DNA of 7,116 bases from Gammaproteobacteria bacterium (GTDB taxonomy: Bacteria; Pseudomonadota; Gammaproteobacteria; UBA9214). Under the pieces are notes generated by a model. That model was not told where the DNA came from and did not search any database. It was given only the letters and a program-made list of their open reading frames with translations. Location of the stretch: assembly GCA_029881775.1 (NCBI GenBank), contig JAOULY010000093.1, positions 1 to 7,116 of the forward strand, read 5' to 3'. Below are positions 1 through 6,080 of this stretch, piece after piece. Positions within the stretch are counted from its first letter, which is position 1; every line of letters starts with the position of its first letter. A program made the position numbers and the translations under genes.

Positions 1-1
1 C

Positions 2-1132
2 AAGGCGTTCATGGAGCAGGCGATTCGCATCGAGCATGCGGCTGCCGGGCTGGCGCTTGCGGGCTGGGTCGCGCAGCCGACCTTTTCGCGCAGCCAGCCC
101 GACCTGCAGTTCTTCTATGTGAACAATCGCATGGTGCGTGACAAGCTGGTGACACATGCGATTCGTCAGGCCTACCAGGACGTGCTGTTTCACGGCCGGC
201 ACCCGGCCTACGTACTGTTTCTGAGCATTGATCCGGCGACGGTCGACGTCAACGCGCATCCGACCAAGCACGAGGTGCGTTTCCGTGACAGCCGGCTGGT
301 GCATGATTACCTGTTCCGCACCCTGCACGAGGCGCTGGCCGATGTCAGGCCGGCATCGATGCCGGCTGCACCCCGGCCGATGCGTGGTCTCGATGCCTTG
401 CAGGTGACGACCGCGGCCGCCGGTGCGGGCGCACAGCGACCGATGCGCCTGTCCGTACAGGAACAGCTGCAGCGTTATGCCGAGTTGCACCCGCCGGTCA
501 TCGAAACAGCGTCAGCAGATTCGCTGCCGGTGGATGAATCCGTCGATGAATACCCGCTGGGGCATGCGCTGGCGCAACTGCACGGTGTCTACATCCTGGC
601 GCAGAACACCGACGGCCTGGTACTGGTAGATATGCATGCGGCGCATGAGCGGGTGACTTATGAGCACCTCAAGGCTGCCCGTGAAGGCGAGGGGATCCGG
701 GCGCAGCCGCTGCTGGTGCCGTTGCTGCTGGAAGTCAGTGAACGCGAGGCCGGGCTGTGTGAAACGCATGGACAATGGTTTGCCGGACTGGGCCTGGAGG
801 TGGACCGGCAGGGGCGTGAGCAGGTTGTTGTGCGGCAGATTCCCGCGTTACTGGAAGGTGCGGATATTGCGACGCTGGTGCGGGATGTGCTGGCGGATTT
901 GCTCGAGCACGGGCGCAGTGACCGTATTAACGAGGCCATTAACGGGTTGCTCTCGACCATGGCATGCCATGGCTCGGTGCGGGCAAACCGGCGTTTGACG
1001 ATTGCGGAAATGAATGCCCTGTTACGCGAAATGGAAGTGACCGAGCGCAGTGGACAGTGCAATCACGGCCGGCCGACCTGGGTACAGATCAGTTTGCCGG
1101 AACTGGATAAACTGTTTCTGCGTGGCCGTTGA
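2..1132 (+). CDS. mutL: DNA mismatch repair protein MutL, endonuclease-type, 5'-truncated by window edge
   Basis: This is the C-terminal 376 codons of MutL, the mismatch-repair matchmaker that couples MutS to strand incision and excision. The N-terminal ATPase motifs lie upstream of the window. Residue numbers count from the in-frame ATG at position 11, which is internal and not the start. Residues 34-91 are the end of the GHKL/transducer domain (YVNNRMVRD, then VDVNAHPTKHEVRF with the ATP-contacting loop lysine at 86). Residues ~112-178 are a low-conservation linker. The dimerisation domain follows from ~180. It carries the endonuclease metal motif DMHAAHERVTYE (207-218, the DQHAx2Ex4E pattern with Q replaced by M), a beta-clamp-type motif QPLLVP (232-237), ACHGSVRAN (318-326), CNHGRP (350-355) and a terminal FLR (369-371). 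Full-length relatives are about 600 residues. The motif set is known from MutL of bacteria without MutH, so intrinsic nicking activity is likely. The identity is very secure. Confidence 0.97.
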   Translation, partial: KAFMEQAIRIEHAAAGLALAGWVAQPTFSRSQPDLQFFYVNNRMVRDKLVTHAIRQAYQDVLFHGRHPAYVLFLSIDPATVDVNAHPTKHEVRFRDSRLVHDYLFRTLHEALADVRPASMPAAPRPMRGLDALQVTTAAAGAGAQRPMRLSVQEQLQRYAELHPPVIETASADSLPVDESVDEYPLGHALAQLHGVYILAQNTDGLVLVDMHAAHERVTYEHLKAAREGEGIRAQPLLVPLLLEVSEREAGLCETHGQWFAGLGLEVDRQGREQVVVRQIPALLEGADIATLVRDVLADLLEHGRSDRINEAINGLLSTMACHGSVRANRRLTIAEMNALLREMEVTERSGQCNHGRPTWVQISLPELDKLFLRGR

Positions 1133-1141
1133 CGTCCCGCC

Positions 1142-1167
1142 GTCATTCCCGCGCAGGCCGGAATGAC
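1142..1167. repeat. REP-like palindrome after mutL
   Basis: Perfect 8-bp arms GTCATTCC (1142-1149) and GGAATGAC (1160-1167) enclose CGCGCAGGCC, which can add two more pairs after one mismatch and leave a 4-base loop. The wording GTCATTCCCGCG...GGAATGAC closely resembles the extragenic palindromes scattered through many proteobacterial genomes. No T-run follows, so it is not a classical intrinsic terminator, although it could protect the mutL mRNA 3' end. Only one copy is present in the window. Calling it a REP family member is an inference from its form and its intergenic position. Confidence 0.6.
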
Positions 1168-1179
1168 CAATCCCGATAT

Positions 1180-1219
1180 CCTGATGACCGGATCAGGCTG
1201 TTTGTCGAGCATGCAAACA
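1180..1219. other. Two weak hairpins in the mutL-miaA gap
   Basis: CCTGAT (1180-1185) pairs with ATCAGG (1192-1197) around a 6-base loop. Directly after it, TGTTTG (1199-1204) pairs with CAAACA (1214-1219) around a 9-base loop containing the palindrome GCATGC. The first is followed by a short, interrupted T stretch and could be a weak terminator for mutL. No convincing -35/-10 pair for miaA was found in 1133-1263, so miaA may be read from upstream. Confidence 0.3.
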
Positions 1220-1263
1220 AATAATTATTCCTCGCATCACAGGCATTGCCCGGGAAACCAGTA

Positions 1264-2223
1264 GTGAACGAAAGCCGACTGCCGCAAGCCATCTTCCTGA
1301 TGGGGCCAACCGCCTCGGGCAAGACATCGCTGGCCGTTGAACTGGTCAGGCACTATCCGCTGGAGATCATCAGTGTCGATTCGGCGCTGGTCTATCGTGG
1401 GCTGGATATCGGCACCGCCAGGCCGGATGCCGAAACCCTCCGTGCAGCGCCGCACCACCTTATCGATATACGTGATCCGGCCGAGCCATACTCGGCGGCT
1501 GAATTTCGCCAGGACGCGCTCTGCGTGATGGACGAAATTCGTGCACGAGGTCATGTGCCGTTACTGGTGGGCGGGACCTTTCTGTATTTCCGGGCGCTGG
1601 AACACGGCCTGTCGGACATGCCGGCCGCCGATCCCGTTGTCCGTGCGCAACTGGAAAACGAGTTGCAGCAGGACGGGCTGGCGGCGTTGCACCGTCGCCT
1701 GCAGGCGATTGATCCCGCGGCGGCGGCGCGCATCCACGCAACAGACCCGCAGCGGGTTCTGCGGGCGCTGGAGGTGTATGAAATTACCGGCCAACCCTTG
1801 AGTGAATTGCATGCAAGCGGGCGCGGCGAGCCGCTGTCCTGTGATGTACTTAAAATCGGGCTGGTGCCGACCGATCGGGCGGTGCTGCATGCCCGCATCG
1901 AGCAGCGTCTCGCGACGATGCTGGAGGGCGGTCTCGAGGCGGAGGTGCGCGCCCTGATGGGGCGCGGTGATCTGCATGCCGAACTTCCGGCGCTGCGTGC
2001 GGTCGGTTACAGGCAGATGTGGGCGGCGCTTGCCGGCGATGAACCCATGGATAAAGTCGGCGAACGTATCCTGGTGGCAACCCGCCAATATGCCCGGCGG
2101 CAATTAACATGGCTGCGCGGTGAGCCGGAAATGAATTATTTTGAGTTTGATGCGGGCAACCTGGTCGGGCGGGTCATGCGGCGACTGGACGAATGGCTGG
2201 ATTTGACATTGATCAAAAAATAA
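1264..2223 (+). CDS. miaA: tRNA dimethylallyltransferase MiaA
   Basis: MiaA transfers the dimethylallyl group from DMAPP to N6 of A37 in tRNAs that read codons beginning with U. This is the first step towards ms2i6A. From the GTG at 1264 the protein is 319 residues, matching the usual ~310-320. It shows the P-loop GPTASGKT at 14-21, the substrate-binding DSALVYRGLDIGTARP block from 39, LLVGGTFLYFRAL, DPQRVLRALEVYEITG, LPALRAVGYRQMW and the C-terminal ATRQYARRQLTWLRG, all MiaA hallmarks. The GTG gives MNESRLPQAIFLMGPTASG, which fits the short family N-terminus, with GGGA (1252-1255) 8 bases upstream as a modest ribosome binding site. An in-frame TTG at 1246 would add six residues but has a poor site. 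The last codons overlap a possible FNR-like box that may serve hfq. The gene lies between mutL and hfq, as in many gammaproteobacteria. Confidence 0.96.
   Translation: MNESRLPQAIFLMGPTASGKTSLAVELVRHYPLEIISVDSALVYRGLDIGTARPDAETLRAAPHHLIDIRDPAEPYSAAEFRQDALCVMDEIRARGHVPLLVGGTFLYFRALEHGLSDMPAADPVVRAQLENELQQDGLAALHRRLQAIDPAAAARIHATDPQRVLRALEVYEITGQPLSELHASGRGEPLSCDVLKIGLVPTDRAVLHARIEQRLATMLEGGLEAEVRALMGRGDLHAELPALRAVGYRQMWAALAGDEPMDKVGERILVATRQYARRQLTWLRGEPEMNYFEFDAGNLVGRVMRRLDEWLDLTLIKK
2203..2216. promoter_or_regulatory. Candidate FNR/ANR-family box at the end of miaA
   Basis: TTGACATTGATCAA matches the FNR/ANR consensus TTGAT-N4-ATCAA at nine of ten defined bases (one T to C). It lies in the last codons of miaA. 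Its centre (2209.5) is about 41.5 bases before the start site predicted from the extended -10 at 2235-2243, which is the class II activation position for FNR. The spacing is seen in the sequence; binding is an inference, and coding constraint could have produced the match. Confidence 0.4.
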
Positions 2224-2234
2224 GCCTGTGATTG

Positions 2235-2243
2235 TGCTAGAAT
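2235..2243 (+). promoter_or_regulatory. Candidate extended -10 promoter for hfq
   Basis: TGC followed by TAGAAT (2238-2243) forms an extended -10 (TGn plus a 5/6 match to TATAAT) about 12 bases after the miaA stop. The expected start is near A2250. Seventeen bases upstream the -35 region is only a run of A, so the promoter would lean on the extended -10 or on an activator. An hfq promoter in or near the end of miaA is established in E. coli, which supports the placement. Confidence 0.5.
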
Positions 2244-2262
2244 TTTAGTATTATCCTAACGG

Positions 2263-2304
2263 CCGTTTGTACTTAATTATAGAAGCCATGGCGTACAGAA
2301 ACGG
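2263..2304 (+). other. Imperfect hairpin in the hfq 5' leader
   Basis: CCGTTTGTAC (2263-2272) can pair with GTAC (2293-2296) and AAACGG (2299-2304), giving ten base pairs interrupted by a 2-base AG bulge, with a loop of about 20 bases. It lies between the predicted start site and the ribosome binding site of hfq and is followed by a GC-rich CGCCGGCGGC stretch. A role in hfq translation or mRNA stability is plausible but unproven. Confidence 0.4.
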
Positions 2305-2323
2305 AAATTACGCCGGCGGCACA

Positions 2324-2335
2324 AGAAAAAGGAGT
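2324..2335 (+). promoter_or_regulatory. hfq ribosome binding site within an (ARN)4 tract
   Basis: AAGGAG (2329-2334) sits 7 bases before the hfq ATG and is a strong Shine-Dalgarno site. It is embedded in four consecutive A-R-N triplets (AGA, AAA, AGG, AGU), the sequence pattern bound by the distal face of Hfq. E. coli Hfq represses its own translation by binding its leader, so this overlap suggests the same kind of feedback here. The overlap is visible; the autoregulation is inferred. Confidence 0.45.
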
Positions 2336-2341
2336 TAAAAA

Positions 2342-2596
2342 ATGAACAGAGGGCAATCTTTGCAGGATCCATTCTTGAATGCACTACGCAAAGAGCGAGT
2401 CCCGGTATCTATTTACCTGGTCAACGGAATCAAGTTGCAGGGCCAGATAGAATCCTTTGACCAGTTTGTTGTATTACTTAAGAATGCCGTGAGCCAGATG
2501 GTCTACAAGCATGCCATTTCCACCGTCGTGCCGGCACGCAATGTGCGCATGCCAGGAAATGAGGAGCAGGATGAATCCGAGCCCGGTAATAATTAA
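2342..2596 (+). CDS. hfq: RNA chaperone Hfq
   Basis: Hfq is a hexameric Sm-like protein that pairs small RNAs with mRNAs. The 84-residue product is nearly identical to E. coli Hfq through the core: GQSLQDPFLNALRKERVPVS, then the Sm1 region (YLVNGIKLQGQIESFDQFVVLLKN) and Sm2 (MVYKHAISTVVPAR). Proximal-face residues Q8, D9, K56 and H57 and distal-face Y25 and K31 are present. The rim patch reads R16, K17, R19 where E. coli has R16, R17, R19. The C-terminal tail after about residue 66 is short compared with the 102-residue E. coli protein but ends in an acidic cluster (EEQDESE), the type of tip that in E. coli competes with RNA for the rim. The ATG has a strong AAGGAG site 7 bases upstream. hflX begins 28 bases after the stop, which suggests cotranscription. 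Confidence 0.98.
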   Translation: MNRGQSLQDPFLNALRKERVPVSIYLVNGIKLQGQIESFDQFVVLLKNAVSQMVYKHAISTVVPARNVRMPGNEEQDESEPGNN

Positions 2597-2624
2597 TGGC
2601 GGTCGTTTGTGAATAGGTGGTTAG

Positions 2625-3944
2625 TTGTTCGAACGGCCTGATAGCGGTGAGCGGGCCGTTCTGGTCCATATCAATTTCCCCGAGGGTGCCGACGAGGAAG
2701 ACCTGCATGAATTCACCGAACTGGTGAATTCAGCCGGTGCCGTGCGCGTTGCCACGATTACCGGCACGCGACGTAAACCCGAACCCCGTTTATTCGTCGG
2801 CCAGGGCAAGGCCGAGGAAATTCTGGCCGCGGTGCGCCGGCATGACGCCGATGTGGTGATATTCAATCATTCGCTGAGCCCCAGCCAGGAACGTAACCTG
2901 GAGCGGTTGCTGTCCTGCCGGGTGCTGGCACGCACCGGGCTTATCCTGGACATATTTGCGCAGCGTGCCCGTTCCTTCGAAGGCAAGCTGCAGGTCGAGC
3001 TGGCACAGCTCAAGCACCTGTCCACTCGCCTGGTGCGTGGCTGGACCCACCTGGAACGGCAGAAGGGCGGTATCGGTCTGCGTGGGCCGGGCGAAACCCA
3101 GCTGGAATCCGATCGCCGCATGCTCAATGCGCGTATCAAGGTCATCAATCACCGGCTGGAGAAGGTTGAGCGCCAGCGCGACCAGGGCCGCCGTTCACGG
3201 CGCCGTGCCGCGGTCCCGACCGTGTCGCTGGTGGGTTATACCAATGCCGGCAAGTCAACACTCTTCAATGCGCTGAGCGGTGCCAATGCCTATGCGGCAG
3301 ACAAGCTGTTTGCGACGCTGGATCCGACCCTGCGCCGCGTCGACGTGCAGGGTGTGGGTCCGCTGGTGCTGGCCGACACGGTCGGCTTTATCCGTCATCT
3401 GCCGCATGATCTCGTGGCGGCTTTCCGTGCCACGCTGGAGGAAACCCGCAAGGCGGACCTGTTGTTGCACGTCATTGATTCCTGTGATGAAGACAGGCAT
3501 GCGCGTATCGACCAGGTCAACGCGGTACTGGAAGAGATCGGTGCCGGGCAGGTGCCGCAGATTCGTGTATTCAACAAGATTGATCTGGGCGATGACCAAC
3601 CCCGCATCGAGTTCGATGCCGATGGCCATGTCAGCCAGGTCTGGGTGTCTGCCGTTACCGGCGCCGGGCTGGACTTGCTGGCCGAGGCATTGACCGAGCA
3701 CTTCCAGGGCAGCCAGGTACGCGGCTGGTTGCAATTGCCGCCTGTGGCCGGCGGCACCCGCTCGGCCCTCTATAATATCGGCCAGGTGCTGTCTGAACGG
3801 GTGGATGAAGATGGCAGCTGGTGGCTGGAAATCTGCATGGCACAGCGGAATATCGACAAGCTGATACGCGAATCCAGTGGTAAATGTACCTTTCATCCTG
3901 CCAAAAGCGCCGATTTTGTTGCGGGCGCAGCGCAAGCTTCTTAA
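2625..3944 (+). CDS. hflX: GTPase HflX, ribosome-splitting factor
   Basis: HflX is a translational GTPase-family protein that binds the 50S subunit and splits stalled or stress-inactivated 70S ribosomes. The 439-residue product has the N-terminal HflX domain (1-~135), the helical linker with the glycine-rich GGIGLRGPGETQLE (148-161), a basic coiled-coil stretch (~165-195) and a G domain with G1 GYTNAGKST (204-212), a G2 threonine in LFATLDPT, G3 DTVGF (251-255), G4 NKID (317-320) and G5 SA (342-343). The start is a TTG: an in-frame TAG lies directly before it, and no ATG or GTG start would keep the conserved MFERPDSGERAVLVHI beginning, which aligns with E. coli MFDRYDAGEQAVLVHI. AGGTGG lies 4 bases upstream. 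The C-terminus differs from E. coli (ends AGAAQAS). A perfect inverted repeat lies within codons 28-36. It is part of the hfq-hflX-hflKC operon. Confidence 0.97.
   Translation: MFERPDSGERAVLVHINFPEGADEEDLHEFTELVNSAGAVRVATITGTRRKPEPRLFVGQGKAEEILAAVRRHDADVVIFNHSLSPSQERNLERLLSCRVLARTGLILDIFAQRARSFEGKLQVELAQLKHLSTRLVRGWTHLERQKGGIGLRGPGETQLESDRRMLNARIKVINHRLEKVERQRDQGRRSRRRAAVPTVSLVGYTNAGKSTLFNALSGANAYAADKLFATLDPTLRRVDVQGVGPLVLADTVGFIRHLPHDLVAAFRATLEETRKADLLLHVIDSCDEDRHARIDQVNAVLEEIGAGQVPQIRVFNKIDLGDDQPRIEFDADGHVSQVWVSAVTGAGLDLLAEALTEHFQGSQVRGWLQLPPVAGGTRSALYNIGQVLSERVDEDGSWWLEICMAQRNIDKLIRESSGKCTFHPAKSADFVAGAAQAS
2708..2732. repeat. Perfect 10-bp inverted repeat inside hflX
   Basis: TGAATTCACC (2708-2717) and its exact reverse complement GGTGAATTCA (2723-2732) are separated by five bases (GAACT). 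In mRNA this gives a tight 10-bp hairpin starting about 83 bases after the hflX start codon. The DNA encodes a conserved-family segment (HEFTELVNS), so coding constraint may explain part of it, but the perfect symmetry is unusual. Confidence 0.55.
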
Positions 3945-4008
3945 ACTTGACCACTTGTGTCGCTTGACGGGCCTTGCCCGCGGGTGACGATAACCGGAGT
4001 TAAACAAT

Positions 4009-5145
4009 ATGGCTTGGAATGAACCAGGTGGAGACAACCGTGACCCGTGGGGCGGCCGGGGTGGAAAAGACGGCCCGCCGGACCTCGATGAAGTCGCGCG
4101 CAAAATGCGTGATCGCATGAACAGTATTTTTGGTGGCGGCAAGAAAGGCGGGGGTGGCAGTAGCTCGATCAGCATTGGCACCATTCTGGTACTGGCCGTT
4201 GCCGGCTGGGCGCTGTCCGGCATCTACATCGTCGACGCGGCGGAACGCGGCGTAGTGTTGCGCCTCGGTGAATTCAACAAGATCACCATGCCCGGCATCC
4301 ACTGGTTTATGCGCGGGATCGAGCAGGTGGAAACAGTTGACGTCGATGCGGTGCGGACAGTCAGTCATCGTGCCAACATGCTGACCAAGGATGAAAATAT
4401 CATCCAGGTCGAACTGGCCGTGCAATATCAGATCAAGGATGCGCAGGACTACCTGTTTGGTGTGCGTGATCCGGATTACACCTTGCAGGAAGCCACCGAA
4501 AGTGCGCTGCGTGAGGTTATCGGCGCCATCCCGATGGATGAATTTCTTACCGGTGGTCGTGGCGAGATCGTGCAACAGACCAAGACGATTACCCAGGGGA
4601 TACTTGACCAGTACGGCACCGGCCTGATCCTGACCAGTGTCAACCTGCAGGACCCGCAACCGCCCGAAGAAGTGCAGGGGGCCTTTGAGGACGTCATCAA
4701 GGCGCGCGAGGACCAGGTCCGTTACAAGAACCAGGCCGAAGCCGTCGCGCTGGATATTGTGCCGAAGGCGCGTGGTGATGCCGCGCGTATGCGTGAGGCC
4801 GCCAATGCCTATCGTGAGCAGGTGATCGCGAAGGCGGAGGGTGAAACCAGTCGTTTCAGGCAAACATTGGCCGAATACGAAAAGGCGCCGGAAATTACCC
4901 GCAAACGCCTCTATCTCGAGACCATGGAATATGTGCTGGCCAACAACAACAAGGTGCTGATGACCGTCAAGGGCGGCAACAACCTGATGTACCTGCCGCT
5001 CGACAAGTTGATGCAGGGCAGGGAGGGCTCCGATGCACAGGCGGGACGTGATCTGGACTCGGCCGTCGATCCGGGTTCGGTCTCCGGTTCGCGGGATTTG
5101 CCACCGGCGCGTCGCTCTAGCGATCGTGGTGAGGGGAGACGCTAA
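4009..5145 (+). CDS. hflK: FtsH protease modulator subunit HflK (SPFH family)
   Basis: HflK pairs with HflC in a large membrane cage around the FtsH protease and limits its access to substrates such as, in E. coli, the lambda CII and SecY proteins. The 378-residue product has a Gly/Asp-rich cytoplasmic N-terminus (MAWNEPGGDNRDPWGGRG, typical HflK_N), a GGGKKGGGGSSS linker (42-53), one transmembrane segment (~54-75, ISIGTILVLAVAGWALSGIYIV), then the SPFH/band-7 domain (~76-245; AERGVVLRLGEF, MPGIHW, VQYQIKDAQDYLF, LREVIGAIPMDEFLT, VNLQDPQPPEEVQGAFEDVIKAREDQ) and an Ala/Glu/Arg-rich helical region (~225-300). LYLETMEYVL and LPLDKL are conserved near the end. The tail is basic and Ser/Pro-rich. 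It is somewhat shorter than the 419-residue E. coli protein. GGAG lies 9 bases before the ATG. Its stop overlaps the hflC start by one base (TAATG). Confidence 0.97.
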   Translation: MAWNEPGGDNRDPWGGRGGKDGPPDLDEVARKMRDRMNSIFGGGKKGGGGSSSISIGTILVLAVAGWALSGIYIVDAAERGVVLRLGEFNKITMPGIHWFMRGIEQVETVDVDAVRTVSHRANMLTKDENIIQVELAVQYQIKDAQDYLFGVRDPDYTLQEATESALREVIGAIPMDEFLTGGRGEIVQQTKTITQGILDQYGTGLILTSVNLQDPQPPEEVQGAFEDVIKAREDQVRYKNQAEAVALDIVPKARGDAARMREAANAYREQVIAKAEGETSRFRQTLAEYEKAPEITRKRLYLETMEYVLANNNKVLMTVKGGNNLMYLPLDKLMQGREGSDAQAGRDLDSAVDPGSVSGSRDLPPARRSSDRGEGRR

Positions 5146-6011
5146 TGGCTATCAGGATTTTTGCAGTGCTTGTCGCGCTGGCCGTGCTGGTCGGTCTGAG
5201 TTCAATTTTTATCGTCAATGAACGCGAGGTGGCAATCAAGTTCAGGCTCGGTGAGATTGTCGGGAGCAATTATCAACCCGGCTTGCATTTCAAGGCGCCG
5301 TGGCCGATCAATAATGTTCGCAAGTTCGACAAGCGTGTGCTGACACTGGATACGCGCCCCGAGCGATTCCTCACGGGTGAGAAAAAGAACGTCAGTGTCG
5401 ACTTCTTCGTCAAGTGGCGCATCGTCAAGCCGGAAATCTTCTACACGGCTTTTATGGGTGACGAGCGCCAGGCCGGAACGCGCCTGCGCCAGATCATCAA
5501 CAATGGCCTGCAGCTGGAGTTCGAGAACCGGACGATTCGCCAGGTCGTGTCCGATGACCGTACCGTGATGATGGACAGCCTGACCAGGAAGGGTAATGAA
5601 GAGGTCGAGCAGTTCGGCATCGAGATTGTCGATGTGCGTATCAAGCAGATTGAGCTGCCGGTCGAGGTCAGGAACTCGGTATTCGAGCGTATGCGCGCGG
5701 AGCGCGAGCGTATCGCCAAGGAACTGCGTGCACAGGGCCAGGAGGCCGGCAAGGGCATCCGGGCTATCGCCGAACGCGATCGTACCGTCATCCTGGCGGA
5801 AGCCCAGCGTGATGCTGAAATCACGCGCGGTGAGGGTGATGCAAAGGCGACGGAAATCTATGCGAAAGCCTACGGTCAGGACGAGGGGTTCTACGAGTTC
5901 TATCGCAGTATGAACGCCTACCGGTCTGCCCTGTCCGGTCGACAGGATATCCTGGTACTTGAGCCGGACTCCGAGTTCTTCAAATATTTCGGTAGTGATG
6001 TCGGTAAATAG
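5145..6011 (+). CDS. hflC: FtsH protease modulator subunit HflC (SPFH family)
   Basis: HflC is the partner of HflK in the periplasm-facing SPFH complex that encloses FtsH. The 288-residue product begins with a signal-anchor helix (~5-24, IFAVLVALAVLVGLSSIFIV), followed by the band-7 domain (NEREVAIKFRLGEIV, PGLHFKAPWPINNVRKFDKRVLTLDT, VDFFVKWRI), the conserved IVDVRIKQIELP (161-172), the charged helix ERMRAERERIAKELRAQGQE (181-200) and the C-terminal GEGDAKATEIYAKAYGQDEGFYEFYRS...SEFFKYF, all matching E. coli HflC. It is shorter than the 334-residue E. coli form. The ATG overlaps the hflK stop by one base, with GGGGAG (5133-5138) 6 bases upstream, so translation is coupled and the 1:1 assembly is easily understood. 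A strong terminator follows. Confidence 0.97.
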   Translation: MAIRIFAVLVALAVLVGLSSIFIVNEREVAIKFRLGEIVGSNYQPGLHFKAPWPINNVRKFDKRVLTLDTRPERFLTGEKKNVSVDFFVKWRIVKPEIFYTAFMGDERQAGTRLRQIINNGLQLEFENRTIRQVVSDDRTVMMDSLTRKGNEEVEQFGIEIVDVRIKQIELPVEVRNSVFERMRAERERIAKELRAQGQEAGKGIRAIAERDRTVILAEAQRDAEITRGEGDAKATEIYAKAYGQDEGFYEFYRSMNAYRSALSGRQDILVLEPDSEFFKYFGSDVGK

Positions 6012-6046
6012 GTCGTACGGCAAGTCACTGGCGTTAATCGGCATTA

Positions 6047-6073
6047 CCCCGGACCCGGTGTCCGGGGTTTTTT
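6047..6073 (+). terminator. Intrinsic terminator after hflC
   Basis: CCCCGGAC (6047-6054) pairs perfectly with GTCCGGGG (6060-6067) around a 5-base loop CCGGT, followed by six T (6068-6073). This is a textbook Rho-independent terminator. It closes the hfq-hflX-hflK-hflC transcription unit, 35 bases after the hflC stop codon. It ends only 7 bases before the start codon of the next gene. Confidence 0.92.
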
Positions 6074-6080
6074 GCGAACG

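Noticed and set aside
1246..1248. TTG as the miaA start
   Set aside because: It has a poor ribosome binding site and adds six residues not expected in the family; the GTG at 1264 fits better, although TTG cannot be excluded.
2203..2208. Perfect TTGACA as a -35 element for hfq
   Set aside because: The distance to the TAGAAT -10 is 29 bases and no acceptable -10 lies 16-18 bases away. It is better read as half of the FNR-like box.
3968..3980. Short GC hairpin CGGGC-CTT-GCCCG between hflX and hflK as a terminator
   Set aside because: The stem is only 5 bp and no T-run follows, so hflX to hflKC transcription should continue.
3947..3994. TTGACC and TTGACG in the hflX-hflK gap as an internal promoter
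   Set aside because: No good -10 at 16-18 bases; the best candidate, GATAAC, needs a 19-base spacer.
3255..4223. Minus-strand open frame (322 codons) opposite hflX and the start of hflK
   Set aside because: The opposite strand is unmistakable HflX and HflK; the translation is low-complexity and matches nothing recognisable.
4000..4863. Minus-strand open frame (287 codons) opposite hflK
   Set aside because: It is the antisense shadow of HflK, with no start signal or domain.
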